This document shows positions 12,896-25,229 of a stretch of DNA of 64,000 nt, piece after piece. Below the pieces are notes generated by a model that ran no database searches, was not told the origin of the DNA, and saw only the letters and a list, made by a program, of their open reading frames with translations. The DNA is from Elymus sibiricus (lineage: Eukaryota > Streptophyta > Magnoliopsida > Poales > Poaceae). The stretch is taken from positions 368,182,720 to 368,246,719 of the forward strand of contig CM077671.1 of NCBI GenBank assembly GCA_039707655.1, in the 5' to 3' direction. The position numbers and the translations under genes were made by a program. Every line of letters begins with the position of its first letter. Within the stretch, counting starts at the first letter, position 1.

Positions 12896-13263
12896 GACGA
12901 GCATTTCGGCTGGCGCCCTGGGCGCAGCGACCGAGGCTATGGACGTGGCGGAGGCCGCAGTGGAGGCCGTTGGGACAATTGAGACCCGTGTCAGGAGGGC
13001 GAGAACAGCCTCGGGAGGACTGCTGGCGCGATCAAGCTCGGGAGGACCGCTGGCGCGATGAACCTCCTGAGTGGTCACGTCGGGGCCAGCCTCGTGAGGT
13101 CTGTCCTCGCGAGGCCGGCCTTCCCCCGCTGCCGCCGCCACCCAGAAGGAAGGAAGAGGACAGGCAGAATGACGGGGATGGGGGCTTCTAGGAGGTCAGG
13201 GCAATAGCTTGCATCCTGGGCGGTGCACAAGCCCCGGCTTCGAACCGCGTCTTCAAGCAGTTT

Positions 13264-13755
13264 TTGCGGGAGGTGAATGCGGCTCTTCCAAAGCTTGAGT
13301 CCACGCGCCCCCTCAAGTGGTCCCAGTGCGCACTCCCCATGTTGTGCACGCCCACCATCAGCAACGTCCTCATCACCAAGACCCTCATCGACGGCGGCGC
13401 CGGACTCAATGTCTTCTCCATCGAGACGTTCGAGACGCTCCAAGTGCCTTTCGACAAGCTCATGCCAACCAAGCCTTTCTCAGGAGTCACTGATGGCTCC
13501 ACGGTCCCCATCGGGCAGGTGCGCCTACCCGTCACCTTCGGCGGGCTCAACAATTACCACACCGAGATCATCGTCTTTGACGTCGCCCACATCCACCTCC
13601 CGTACAACGCGATCCTTGGGTACCCAGCCCTCGCCAAGTTCATGGCGGTGACTCACCACGGCTACAACGTCCTCAAGATGCCGGGGAGTGGCGGCATCAT
13701 CACTATCGCCTGCGATCAGAAGGACGCCGTCTGCTCCCTCGAGCGCCCCTACTGA
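13264..13755 (+). pseudogene. Aspartic protease of Tat element 1
   Basis: A 163-residue open stretch. Active-site region: LITKTLIDGGAGLNVFSIET, with DGGA where retroviral-type proteases have D(S/T)GA. A partner motif NAILGYPALAKFMAVTHHGY follows. It would cleave the Gag-Pol polyprotein. It is in a different frame from gag and ends CSLERPY* before a decayed linker. The domain itself is well kept but detached from working gag and RT. Confidence 0.8.
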
Positions 13756-13956
13756 GCCGCGACGGTCGAGCACTCGGCCGACGAAGGAGGTGTCCTGCCC
13801 CGCGAGGACATCCCCAGGAAGAAGAAGCAACTCCTTTCCAAGGGACGCCAGGGGGCTGAAAACCCTAAGGGCGGCGCCTCAGGATCCACGCCAGGGGCTC
13901 AGGCCCCTTTCTCCCTCGCATAGGAAGGCGCGCCCGGCGCCTCCCTTGGGCCGGGC

Positions 13957-14529
13957 TTGGGGGCTTCCACCCGGAGGACTACCGACCTGGCCAGTAATAC
14001 AAGGGAGGTGCTCGGGCACCACTTGTGGGTGTGTGTCGGCATGCACCCATCCAAGCGAGGAGCACTGCGCGAAGCGCCAGGTTCGCGGGAGTTCATCACC
14101 AGAGCAATCGAGGAGCTTCAAGAAGCACAAGCTGTGCGAGGTGGGCGCGGCCCTGCGCCACCCAACGCCGTCGCCGTCATCGACACGGGCGGCACGCCAC
14201 GCATCTGTGTCGACAAACCCAGCATCAACAGGGCAGCGTCACAGGGCGTCTTTTGGCCGACGCGCATCCGTCACGGCAGGGCCTACCCGTGCGACTACGT
14301 CCGCATGCCCTTCGGGCTGGCGAACGCGGCCGACACGTTCCAGCGCCTATACCGGGCCAAGCTCACGCCATACCGGGTTAGGCACCGTGAGGAGTTGGAG
14401 GAGGTGCCGGGCCCGAGCGGGTGCCCCGAGCCTCCTGAGGCGACGGGCTCGTGGAGGCCAAGCTTGCGGAGGCACAATGCCAAGCTCCTACGACTACCTC
14501 CATGCTTCAGCGGCATCGCCACCAGGTGA
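13957..14529 (+). pseudogene. Internally deleted reverse transcriptase remnant
   Basis: The frame contains REFITRAIEELQEAQAVRGG and then TPRICVDKPSINRA, the fingers region of a Gypsy RT. It passes almost at once to CDYVRMPFGLANAADTFQR, the later conserved motif. The aspartate-containing block between them is missing, and no FxDD box, RNase H or integrase follows. It cannot be active; the element needs a helper. Confidence 0.75.
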
Positions 14530-14766
14530 TCCTTTTGGCCCGTACCAGGTAACTTTTTGGTTTGCTTAGTTCGAGGGCGCCCATCGGGTTGCATTATCCT
14601 CAGGCGGCTAGAACTCATCCCGGCCGCGTCTTTCCAGCATGAATTGGACCTTTACATGCTTTCAATCTATTTCCCTAAGTATTCTAACCTGCATGCTCGG
14701 TGCTTCGCCGCCATGAATGTCGTTGCACCCTAACGAGCCTGCCCTCGACCGCCTCATGATTAAGGG

Positions 14767-15130
14767 CTGGCACGGCGTCTGTGCTCGGGTCCGTCCCTGC
14801 AGCGTTGAAAAATCCATGTGGTCGAGCTCTGTCTCATGGGCTAGCCCCGTGTACGTCACCTCGCATGGCCCTTGGTGTTTCGCCCTCGCGTGAGCTAATC
14901 GGGAGTGGGTGAGTCAGGGCGCGCCGCACGGTTCCGGCCGGCCTTTCGCCGTCGTGGGAACCACGCGCCAGGTTTTTCCTCCTCCTAGTTGTCACGTGAG
15001 AAGACTAGGCACGGCGTTTGTGCTCGGGTCTGTCCCTGCAGCGTCGATAAATCCAATGGCTGAGCTCTGTCTGGCGGGCCGGCCCCGTTCACGTCACCTC
15101 CTGGGGTCATTGGTGTTTGGCCTTCTCATG
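14767..15130 (+). repeat. Two copies of a ~125 bp repeat in the deleted pol region
   Basis: Copies at about 14767-14893 and 15009-15130 share GGCACGGCGT(C/T)TGTGCTCGG, CCCTGCAGCGT, GAGCTCTGTCT and TTGGTGTTT. No ORF is supported in 14530-15660. Confidence 0.7.
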
Positions 15131-15659
15131 CGATCGCCCTTGGAAATCCATTCGGCGCAGGTTTCTCAAAAATGTACAGGACTTGAAGCGGCGATTCCCA
15201 CCGGAAGATTCAGGCGCAACCCGCCTTTGAGGTCGGGCCTCGTGAGGCCTGAGCTGCCTCACGACGCCCAGATACACCTCCCAGTTCTACCGTGCAGGCC
15301 ACGCGTACGAACTTAATGGGTTGTACACGCCCGGGGGGCTCAGGAGCCAGGGTCCCCCATTCCCACGCCCAAGTGGAAGCCCCATGCTCCGTGCTGGCGG
15401 ACGACACGGCCCTCCAATGGCTATGCCCACGCAACGTGGAAGCCCTATGCTCCGCGCTGGGGATAAACAACTGAGGGCGCCTTAGCGGGTGCATTCAACC
15501 TCAGGATGACCCCTCGTGGCTCCATCTCACAGCATTCCCCTGGGGTGCACGCGTGAGGGGGCTGCGTGGGGGCTATGCTCAGGACAGGCCTGGCGCACGC
15601 CACCTCACCAGGTCCCTGGCACCTGGTCTTCACGCGTCCCTCTCGGACGAAAACTGGCG

Positions 15660-16205
15660 AGGAAAGGTATAGGAGCCGCTCGTACGTCAAGGGGGACTCC
15701 TGAGCATCGCGACTCAGGAGCCTCACTGGTCTCGTAGCCCCTCGCCCCTTGCCACCGTCCTGGTGATCCGGACACCCCAACGGCGGTCGAGGTATGCGCG
15801 GGACCGGGCCCTGCCGACGCAGAGCTCAAAGCGCTCCGGAGCCGCTCATACGTCAAGGGAGACCCCTGAGCATCGCGACTAAGGGGCCTCACTGGTCTCG
15901 TAGCCCCTCACCCCTTGGCATCGTCCTGGTGATCCGGACGGTCCCAACGGCGGTCGAGGTATGCGCGGGACCGGGCCCTGCCGACGCAGAGCTCAAAGCG
16001 CTCCAAATCCCCAAGTCAATCCCGTCTTCGCCGCGCTCCCTTCATGAGGGCTGCTCGTACGTCAAGGGGGACCCCTGAGCATCGCGACTCAGGGGCCTCA
16101 CTGGTCTCATAGCCCCTCGCCCCTTGGCATCGTCCTGGTGATCCGGACGGTCCCAACGGCGGTCAAGGTATGCACGGGACCGTGCCCTGCCTATGTAGAG
16201 CGCTA
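15660..16205 (+). repeat. Three tandem copies of a ~150-210 bp GC-rich repeat
   Basis: Units at about 15686-15832, 15852-16006 and 16060-16205 each contain CTGAGCATCGCGACT, GCCTCACTGGTCTC, CCTGGTGATCCGGAC and CAACGGCGGTC(G/A)AGGTATG. The spacing is unequal because about 50 extra bases separate copies 2 and 3. One reverse-complement copy sits in Tat element 2 at about 30505-30660, so the repeat belongs to the family's 3' non-coding region. Confidence 0.85.
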
Positions 16206-16353
16206 CAGCAAGCAGGAAGGAAACGAAGCGAGGAAATAAAACCTCACAGCTTACCAGTCATTACAAGCATTAAAATGTTTCCGAAAATGCAAACAAGTCT
16301 AACGCCTCCACGATGCACGATAAACATTATAGGGGAAGACCGAGGAAAAGAAG

Positions 16354-19262
16354 CTAAGAGGAGCTGGCACCACCGCTCGTCCCGGTCGCGGGGAGCTTGT
16401 CGTCGACGTTGCTGCAGCTGTCATCATTCTCGCCAACCCTCGCAGCCACAGGAGGAGGCGAGGGAACGGCGACGCAGGCGAATTTCTTCATCAGCGCATT
16501 CACGGCGCCCTCCACGGCTGTCGCCGTGGCGGCGCGAACTCCAGGATCGACCGGGCGAATCACGGAGCCAAAGTCGAAACCCGGCTCACGAAGGTAGAGG
16601 TGGCTGAAGACACGTGTCGCGGCCGCAGAGAAGAGGTCGCGGCACTCACTCTCCAAGACGTTCTCCACCCTGGCGACGGCACCCTCAAACACCTCGGCGA
16701 GCTTTGAGGAGAGCCCCGCGAAGCCGCTCTCATGAGCTACCAGGGGTTCTGTGAATCCCCCGCGGCAGATGGACTGCAGCGCCTGGCGAAGCCTGAGCTC
16801 GACGGAAGGGAGAGCGTCGAACTCCGCAGCCTTCTTCTCCTCGGCCTCGGCAAGGGTCTTCTTCCTGGAGGCAAGCCGGGCCTTCTCCGCAGCCCCTTCC
16901 TCCTTCAACCTGTCCTGCTGCTCGCGCTCAGCGGCCTGATCGGCCGCTGCCTTGGACAGCTCGGAGTCACGGTCGGCAAGCTTGGCTTCGCAGTTCCTGA
17001 GGTCCTCCTCCCGTTGGCGAAGCCTCTCCGCAAGCGCGGACCTGTCCTCTTGAAGAGCCTTCAGGCGGGCCTCCGCCTCGTCGCAGCGCTTCACGATAGA
17101 CACTACGTCAGCCCGTGCCGCGTCTCGGGCTGCCTTGGCCGACGCGGCCTCCTCCCTGCCCTCAGCCGCGGTGGCCTCGGCTTGGCCCCAGACCGCCACG
17201 GCTGAGGCGTCAGTCTGGAGCCACCCAGAAACAAGACCTAAGCGCTCTCTTGCAAGGCGACCGTCGGCGCTCCCAAGAGCGTCTTGAACCTGACCCAAGA
17301 CGGTGTAGGCCCCGTGCAGAGCACCCGACTCGGCTGAAAGAACATGAGCCGATGACGCTAAGGCACGGCCCGGAGGTGGCGCTCGCTCGGCGGCAGGAGC
17401 TGCCTCCGGAGACACAAGGGCGTGGTGAGCAGAAGGCACTGGTGGCTGCGCCACTACCACAGGCAAGGCAGGGGCGGACGGTCCTGCACCCAGCTGGCCC
17501 TCGGGGGCTGGCCCGTCGGGCAGAGGTGCTGACGCGCCCCAAGGACAGATGCAGCCACTCCAGCGGGCGTTGGGGACTCTGCAGCCGTGGCAAGGAAGGT
17601 CGCCTCGCGAGCCCCCTCGCCCGCGACATCTGGCGCCTCATCCGGCATCGGCAAGGCACCAGGAACGGGCATCACGTCGGCAGACGCCCTCGGCTTGACG
17701 CCGGCCTTCTTCTTCTTCGCCTTCGGCAAAGGGGCGCCCCTTGATTTCCAAGCAAAGGAGAGATCATCAGCATATAAACCACCGGAAGACGGCCAGAAAC
17801 CAAGCGAGGTTACTTACTCCTCGATGTCGACCCACTTCCTCCTTCTATCCACCTCGGCGAGTGTGGGGGTGCCCCCGTCCTTCTCCGGAGGGGCGCCTCC
17901 GCGGGGAGAAGCGGTGGAACTACTCGGAGGGGCCACGGCCGGCAAGGTCGTGCCAGACCTGGACGCGGCTGCCTCGCCCATGAGCTGCGGCTCTGGCGAG
18001 GGTGAGGCGGGCGCTTCGGCCACCTTTCCTGTGCGAGCTGGGGGCTCCGGAGGAGGCCCAGCCTCGCGCTTCCTCGAGGTCACCCGGCAGGCGGATCGTG
18101 CGGCCCGAGGTGTGGGGCCCGGCTCCCTGGGGATCCTGGTAAGTCGCAGAGGACTTGCAGCAGGGGACTCGCCGGCGTCGTCGTCATCGAAGCTGCGGGG
18201 AAGTGCACTCCGCGACGGAGGAGACACTTCCTCCAGGTCGTCATCCGCCATCTCCTCCGAGTCCTCTTCATCTGCGGTGTCGTCGAAGGACACCGCCACG
18301 GGGGCGCCGGGGCTCTCGGCTGGAGAAAGCCCCAGCTCGTCGAAGATGGGCATCGCGGCGACAAGGTCAGCCCTGTCGTCGCGATAGTACAACGGGGCGT
18401 AGGCCTCAGGAAGGTCCCCGGGGTCGCCGTTGAGCAGGGTCGCCATAACCCTGTTCAACTCCTCGAGGGTCAGGAGCGCAGAACGGAGCCTCATGTCATC
18501 GCCACCACCTTGGTAGTCCCACATGGTCCTCGAGTGAGACTGGAGGAGCGCCAGGCGTTGCACCAGGAACTCCTTCACTATCATTCCCCCAGTCAAATTC
18601 CTGGCGCTGATGTCTCGAAGGACCCACTCCAAAACGGGCTTGGCCCGGGGGTCGGAGAGCTTCGCGGAGCTCCACGCCGGGATCTTCTCCGGTAGCCCCT
18701 TTGGGAGCTCCAGGCGAGGATTGATGCTCTTGAGATCGAAGAATACCCAGCGGTTCCAGAAGTTCTCCACCTTCTTCCCGGCCTTGAAGAGCATGTTCCC
18801 GCTCTGGACCGTGATGAAAGAGACACATGCTGACCGCTGGGCGCCGTCATGAAGCCGCAAGCTGAAGAAATGGCGGAACAGGGCCACCGAAGGCTTCACA
18901 CCCACGAAAGCCTCGTAGTAGAAGGCGAACACGGACAGAAGCAGGATGGAGTTGGGTTGAAGATGGAGGGCCTAGATCCCGTAGTGCTCAAGGACGGTGG
19001 TGGAGAACGTGGAGAAGGGCGGGACGAGCCCGGAGAAAACGCTATGGAGGAAGAAGGGATAGGCCGACTTGTCCCGGCGATGCCTCTTCGCGGAGCCGCA
19101 CCATATCAAGGGCCACCCCCTCTCATTGGTGTCGTCCGCCGTTGACGGGAGCACCGGGGCAAGGTCCCCGTCCTTGGCTATGGTAGACTCTGAGAGCGCC
19201 AGCGAGATGGGAGCAGAAGCCGAGCTCTGGGCTTCAGGTTTCGACTTGCTGGCGGGAGCCAT
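16354..19262 (-). pseudogene. Antisense ORF of Tat element 1 (gypsy-type transposon domain plus coiled coil), spliced
   Basis: It is encoded opposite to the element. It starts MAPASKSKPEAQ at 19262. The N-terminal part runs DKSAYPFFLHSVFSGL, FFSLRLHDGAQRSACVSFIT and KVENFWNRWVFFDLKS, which I recognise as the 'putative gypsy type transposon' family (PF04195). A TAG at 18972-18974 breaks it (HYGI*ALHLQPNSILLL). A long acidic Ser/Pro region ends VDIE at a donor GA|GTAAGT (first intron base 17817). An acceptor CAAG|GGG follows at 17740, giving EGAPLPKAKKKKAG. A frameshift near 17.47 kb leads to a Glu/Ala/Arg-rich coiled coil (VVSIVKRCDEAEARLKALQE) and a stop at 16354-16356. Its role in Tat elements is unknown. 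Confidence 0.7.
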
Positions 19263-19582
19263 TGAGAAGCCTTTGGGGCCGAGGGAGCAAGAAGGAGGAC
19301 GGAGCGGCATTGAGATCTGGAGAGACTCCCACAAGGAATGGAGATCTGGAAAGGACAGCAAGGGCGCGGAAGAGGGAAGCAATAATGGCTCCGCGCTGGG
19401 CGTCAGGCTTTTGTCGGTTCGGGCAGTTGCCGAGGAGACACGGGGGCTGGGACGCCCGCACCCAACCATGCACCGCATGCCAAAACTGGCCCGCAAGCGA
19501 TAAGGGCCCGCGGCGCTCTGGGCCACCTCCTTTAGTTTTCCCCTCGAAGCCAACTCGAGCGCGCCTTGGGCCCGGGGGCTAC

Positions 19583-20431
19583 TGTCGGCGTTCTGGATAC
19601 CAGGGTACCCAGACTTGCCTACTTGCGGCCCAGGGCGTGGCCCACCTGGCGGTCCGTACGGCCCCGCGCAGCCTAACCCAAGACAAGACCCTCGCGAGGG
19701 GCACATCCTCATGAGGAGGACAGCGCCCAGGGATAAAGTGGGAGGCCTCCCCAGGCCTCCTCCCGAGCGGCGGAGACTTCTATGAAACGCACGACCTCAG
19801 GAGGCCAAGAGTGACGACAGCCAGGCCAGGCGGGCGCCAGCACGTCAGAGGGAGCAGTTTCCTCATTGGTACAAAGGAGACAAGGACGGACGCGGGTTCC
19901 CAAGGAGCCCAGCCAAAGGTTTCCATTCCGGTGCAACAAGACCAGGTCAGCGAGCGCGGCAGGACGGATGTCACCAGCGAGCCCACCACCGCGTCACGAC
20001 CACCTACTTTGCAGGCGAAGACCGCCTTTCATCAGGATAGGATGTACCTCTTGTCCCCTTTCAAATTTGACCGCTGTGGGATCCCTTCCCACCATTGCGA
20101 TAAGGGAAGAGGACCCAGACCGCTATAAATAGAGGCTAGGTAGCCCGGTAGGGACAGAGAGATCCACCCCGCAAATACACCCGCAAGGCAACACCCCACT
20201 GTACTAGTTCATCCACAAACCTCCTCGTGAGGCAATCCACCAAATGCAGGAGTAGGGTTTTATGCTTTGCAGCGGCCCGAACCTGGGTAAACTCTTGTGT
20301 GCTATCTTCTTCCTCGCCATCGAGCGAGGTCACCTTGTTGAGAGCTTGGAAGGGGCAAAGCTTTTGAGGAATCTTCGCACACGCCCCTGGGTTCGAACTT
20401 CCTAGGGTTTTGCGGATCCCAAAATCCGACA
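19583..20431 (+). repeat. 3' LTR of Tat element 1
   Basis: It starts TGTCGGCGTTCTGGATACC after a polypurine-type tract GGGCCCGGGGGCTAC and ends AATCCGACA. The TATA box is at 20124-20131. WHAM coding sequence resumes at once. Confidence 0.9.
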
Positions 20432-20436
20432 CTAAT

Positions 20437-23284
20437 CTTTCAGAACATGAAGAAGAAAGATTATTAAAAGTTCTGAGGAAGCACAGGGCTGCTATTGGAT
20501 ACACTCTTGATGATCTTAAGGGCATTAGTCCCACTCTATGTCAGCACAAGATTAATAAGGAACCTGATGCTAAACCCGTTCTTGACCATCAACGGTGATT
20601 GAATCCTAAGATGAAAGAAGTGGTAAGAACTGAAATATTAAAGCTTCTGGAAGAAGGTATAATCTATCACATTGCTGATAGTAGATGGGTGAGTCCCGTT
20701 CATTGCGTCCCTAAGAAAGGAGGTATTACCGTTGTTCCTAATGATAAAAATGAACTCATTACTCAAAGAATTGTCACTGGCTATAGAATGGTAATTGATT
20801 TTAGAAAATTAAATAAAGCTACTAGAAAGGATCATTACCCTCTTCCTTTCATTGATCAAATGCTAGAAAGATTATCTAAGCACACACACTTTTGTTTTCT
20901 GGACGGATATTCTGGTTTCTCTCAAATACCTGTGTCGCAATCTGATCAAGCGAAAACCACCTTTACTTGCCCTTTTGGAACCTATGCTTATAGACGTATG
21001 CCTTTTGATTTATGCAATGCACCTGCTACCGTTCAAAGATGTATGACCGCTATATTATTTGACTTTTGTGAAAAGATTGTGGAGGTTTTCATGGACGATT
21101 TTTTCGTTTACGGGACTTCTTTTGATGATTGCTTAAGCAACCTTGACCGAGTTTTGCAGAGATGTGAACGAACAAATCTTGTCTTGAATTGGGAGAAGTG
21201 CCACTTTATGGTTAATGAAGGTATTTTCCTTGGGCATAAAATATCCGAACGAGGTATTGAGGTGGATCAAGCTAAAGTTGATGCAATTGAGAAAATGTCA
21301 TGTCCTAAAGATATTAAAGGTATTCGAAGTTTCCTTGGTCATGATGGTTTCTATAGGAGGTTCATTAAAGACTTCTCTAAAATTTCTAGGCCTCTTACTA
21401 ATCTTTTTGCAAAAGGATATCCCTTTTTTATGATGATTGTGTGGAAGCCTTTGAAACACTCAAGAAAGCCTTAACCTCTGCACCTATCGTTCAACCACCT
21501 GATTGGAACTTGCCTTTTGAAATTATGTGTGATGCTAGTGATTATGCTATTGGCGCTGTTCTAGGACAAAGAGTTGATAATAAATTGAAAGTTATTCATT
21601 ATGCTAGTAAAACTCTAGACAGTGCTCAACGCAATTAGGCTACTACTGAAAAAGAATTTTTAACAGTTGTGTTTGCTTGTGATAAATTTAGATCCTATAT
21701 TGTTGACTCCAAGGTTATCGTCCACATCGATCATGCTGCTATAAAATATCTTATGGAAAAGAAACATACTAAACCTAGACTTGTTAGGTAGGTTCTCTTG
21801 CTTCAAGAATTTGACTTACATATCGTTGATAGGAAGGGAGCTGAGAACCCCGTAGCTGATAACTTGTCTAGGTTAGAAAATATTCTTGATGACCCACTAC
21901 CTATTGATGATAGTTTCCCTGATGAACAGTTAGCTGCAATAAATGTTTCCCAAAACACTCCTTGGTATGCTGATTATGCTAATTACATTGTCGCTAAATA
22001 TATACCACCTAGCTTCACATACCAACAAAAGAAAAAATCCTTCTATGATTTAAGACATTACTTTTGGGATGACCCACATCTTTATAAAGACGGACTAGAT
22101 GGTATTATTAGGCGTTGTGTACCTGAGCATGAACAGGAACAAATCCTACGGAAATTTCATTCCGAAGCATATGGAGGACATCATGCGGGAGATAGAACTG
22201 CTCATAAGGTATTGCAATCTGGTTTTTATTGGCCTACTCTCTTCAAGGATGCCCGTAAGTTTTTCTTGTCTTGTGATGAATGTCAAAGAATTGGTAATAT
22301 CAGTAAGCGTCAGGAAATGCCTATGAATTATTCAATTGTTGTTGAACCATTTGATGTTTGGGGTTTTGATTATATGGGACCTTTTCCTTCCTCTAACTGG
22401 TACACTCACATTTTGGTTGCCGTTGATTATGTCACTAAGTGGGTAGAAACTATTCCAACTAGTAGTGCTAATCACAACACCTCTATTAAAATGCTTAAAG
22501 AAGTTATCTTCCCGAGGTTTGGAGTCCCTTAATGACAGATGGTGGTTCACACTTTATTCATGGTGCTTTCCATAGGATGCTTGCTAAATATGATGTTAAT
22601 CATAGAATTGCATCACCCTATCATCCTCAATCTAGTGGTTAAGTTGAACTTAGCAATAGAGAAATAAAATTAATATTACAAAAAAATGTCAATAGGTCTC
22701 GAAAGAATTGGTCTAAGAAACTAGATGACGCACTTTGGGCCTATAGAACAGCTTACAAAAATCCTATGGGTATGTCTCCATATAAAATGGTATACGGAAA
22801 AGCTTGTCATTTGCCTCTAGAGTTAGAACATAAAGCATTTTGGGCAATTAAAGAACTCAATTATGATTTCAAACTTGCCGGTGAGAAGAGACTATTTGAT
22901 ATTAGCTCACTAGACGAATGGAGAACCCAAGCCTACGAAAATGCCAAACTATTCAAAGAAAAAGTAAAAAGATGGCATGACAAAAGAATCCAAAAGCGGG
23001 GATTCAAAATAGGAGACTATCTTCTTTTGTTCAACTCTCGTTTAAGATTTTTTGCAGGTAAGCTTCTCTCCAAATGGGAAGGACCTTATATTATCGAAGA
23101 GCTTTATCATTCTGGAGCCATCAAGATTAATAATGCCGAAGGTACTAACACGAAGGTGGTCAATGGACAAAGAATTAAGCACTATATCTCAGGTACACCT
23201 ATTAATGTTGAAAGCAATGTTATCCAAACCATGACACCGGAGGAACACATAAAAGAAACCTTCCGGAACACTCCAGAATTCTGA
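20437..23284 (+). pseudogene. Reverse transcriptase, RNase H and integrase of the WHAM-like element
   Basis: It continues the polyprotein cut at 10594. RT: EGIIYHIADSRWVSPVHCVP, TGYRMVIDFRKLNKATRKDH and active-site VFMDDFFVYG. RNase H: MCDASDYAIGAVLG and AENPVADNLSRLE. Integrase: an HHCC zinc finger (HHAG, then CDECQR), WGFDYMGPFPSS with the first acidic residue, LMTDGGSHF with the second and [11 protein letters not shown] with Glu. An integrase tail follows ([18 protein letters not shown]). Lesions: TGA 20596-20598, a frameshift near 21430, TAG 21636-21638, TAG 21789-21791, a frameshift near 22530 and TAA near 22640. Dead copy. Confidence 0.9.
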
Positions 23285-23622
23285 AAAATAGGAGGTACGT
23301 GATACGGTAAGTAAACGGACTCTGAAAAATCCGCAAAAATATTTTTTGTCAGTTTTGGAATATTAGAAAAACTTGGAAAATAAGAAAAAAACCAGAAGGC
23401 GATCGAGGTGAGCATGATACACCAGGGCGCGCCAGCCCTGACAGGCGTGCCCTGGTGGGTGGTGCCCACCTCGGACACCTTCCCGACTCTGTTTTCCTTC
23501 CATATGCTTGTTTCCCAAGAATAAAAATTCTCTATATATACCCCCGACTATTTTGACGACAGTATCGCGGAAAAATCCTCTGTTTTTGTTTTGTGCTGTT
23601 TTCTCGTCAGATCTAGATCTCC
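23285..23622 (+). promoter_or_regulatory. LTR-like promoter region upstream of the third WHAM ORF
   Basis: This 340-base gap contains CACCAGGGCGCGCC near 23424 with a partner GCCCTGGTGGG near 23448. The same kind of GC inverted repeat is in the WHAM 3' LTR (63292-63316). A TATA box TATATATA is at 23533-23540, 83 bases before ATG 23623. It suggests a separate transcript for the third ORF; this is inference. Confidence 0.5.
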
Positions 23623-24164
23623 ATGGCTCCACCAAGCTCCTCCAAGGACAAGTTCTTCAAGAAGGTCATCAACCCGTACTTGCCGGAGGTGATGAAGCAC
23701 CCTCAGGCCATTGAGATGCGTGAGGGGGTGCTCCACATCCGCGATGTGCAGGGACCCAAGAGGACCGGAAGCGTGGAAGCTAGGCTCGAGGCGGTCGAAC
23801 AAGACATCTTCAAGTGCCAAAGGATGGTAAAGCGTGGACTTACTGCTAACCACTCCATGATCACGGAATTCACCCCTGATCAGGTTGTGGACGGCCGGCC
23901 TTTGAAAGACACCATCTCCACCCTCAACGAGCAAATCAATTTTCTTCAAAGTCAAGTTTATGATCTTCAAAACCAAGTTTTTAAATATGAAGCAAGATTT
24001 AATGGTATGAGTTTAGCTGCCAGTTGCAGGACTCAAGGGATCTCGCGTCAACTTTTGATGGTGAGCCCTTGCCCTGGAATCTGGAGGACAAGCCTACCAC
24101 TTCATCACCACCACCTTCTTCATCACCACCACCTTCTTCATCACCACCACCAAAGGAGACTTGA
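23623..24164 (+). pseudogene. Third ORF of the WHAM-like element, coiled-coil protein with Pro/Ser tail
   Basis: It starts MAPPSSSKDKFFKKVINPYL at 23623, with VQGPKRTGSVEARLEAVEQD and a helical stretch LKDTISTLNEQINFLQSQVY likely to form a coiled coil. A one-base shift near 24020 leads into QLQDSRDLASTFDGEPLPWN and a Pro/Ser repeat SSPPPSSSPPPSSSPPPKET ending at TGA 24162-24164, about 180 residues in all. The unshifted frame runs to 24330 and gives a His/Leu-rich tail that I take to be an artefact. I remember this ORF from several Triticeae Gypsy elements, placed after integrase. Function unknown; neither enzyme motif nor envelope-like membrane segment is visible. Confidence 0.6.
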
Positions 24165-25229
24165 GCACACGGGTATGGGCACTCCCCTTGGCTTGAGCCA
24201 AGCTTGGGGGAGGTGCCCCGGTATCGTATCACCATCACTTTTATCCACCTTTACCTATTTTAGTTCGATCTTTAGTTTCCCTTTGATTCAGTTGAATAAA
24301 AGTTTAGTATGGTCTATTTTCGTGTGTTAGTTTCATGGTCTATCTATCTATGTAATCGAATGAGAGTTATATAATAAAGTTTGGTTTGAGATTTTGCTTC
24401 TCTACTTTCTTGTTGCAATAAAAATAAAAGGAAAGAGAAATAAATGAAAAGAATCATATGCTAATCTTATGGTAAGTAATGACATCACATAAGGAAAAGT
24501 ATAAGTGGTAAAATTTGTTGGAGATTGACAAACATAGCATTGGTCAATGATGCAATTCATGAAATAATTAATAAGGGAAGAGAAGATTCACATGCAAATA
24601 CACTATCTTGGACATCTTTTATGATTGTGAGCCCCCATTAAATATTATATGTCAAAATTGTTGACGTTGGACAAGGAAGACAACGTAATGATTTATGTTT
24701 GCTCATATTCACATAGAAGTTATATTGTCATAGATCCTTCAACATGTGGTGCTTGCTCAATATCTTTGCTCGCCAAAAATTCCGCACTAAGTAGAGATAC
24801 TACTTGTACATCCAAAAACCCAAAACCCAAACTCACTCCTTGAGAGTCCACCATACCTACCTACGGATCGAGTAAGATCCTTCAAGTAAGTTGTCATCGG
24901 TGCACTAAGGCAATAAAATTGCTTCTAAATGTGTTTGATCAATTAGTGTAAGAGAAAATTGAGCGTTATACGAACTTATGATGGCAAAGCAATAAAAGCG
25001 ACAGACCACATAATAAAGGTTGCTATCATAGGGGGCAATATAGCGTGACGTTCTTTTACATTAAGGGATTGGGCATACAAACCCAAAAGCGCATGACAAC
25101 CTCTGCTTCCCTCTGCGAAGGACTATCTTTTACTTTTATGTATTTACTTTTATGCAAGAGTCAAAATATTCATCCCTATTCCTTCTTACTTTTTCTTTTG
25201 CAAGCATCATGTGGTGAGGAAAGATCTAG
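24165..25229 (+). other. 3' non-coding region of the WHAM-like element (left part)
   Basis: AT-rich with no supportable ORF. Short CACTT-type and TGGTGAGGAAAGATCTAG strings mark the end next to the CACTA insertion. The last three bases, TAG (25227-25229), are the TSD repeated at 62483-62485. Confidence 0.7.

Larger units (their letters stand above)
10595..20431 (+). mobile_element. Tat-lineage Gypsy LTR retrotransposon 1 with antisense ORF
   Basis: Two 849-base LTRs (10595-11443 and 19583-20431) bound it. Flanking CTAAC (10590-10594) and CTAAT (20432-20436) are a TSD with one mismatch. Order: LTR, primer site, gag, protease, a sharply deleted RT, about 1.7 kb of repeat-rich non-coding DNA, an antisense ORF, polypurine tract, LTR. 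An extra ORF between pol and the 3' LTR in antisense orientation is known in Tat-lineage elements (Grande, RIRE2 and Retand types). By eye the LTRs differ at about 4-5% of positions, so it is older than the Copia elements here. It is very GC-rich compared with the AT-rich WHAM host. Confidence 0.88.

Noticed and set aside
15660..16205. CRISPR-like repeat array
   Set aside because: Units are long, adjacent and diverged with no spacers; the genome is a plant's.
24030..24330. C-terminal His/Leu-rich tail of the third WHAM ORF
   Set aside because: The other frame gives a Pro/Ser repeat tail ending at 24164, more protein-like; the longer frame is a frameshift artefact.
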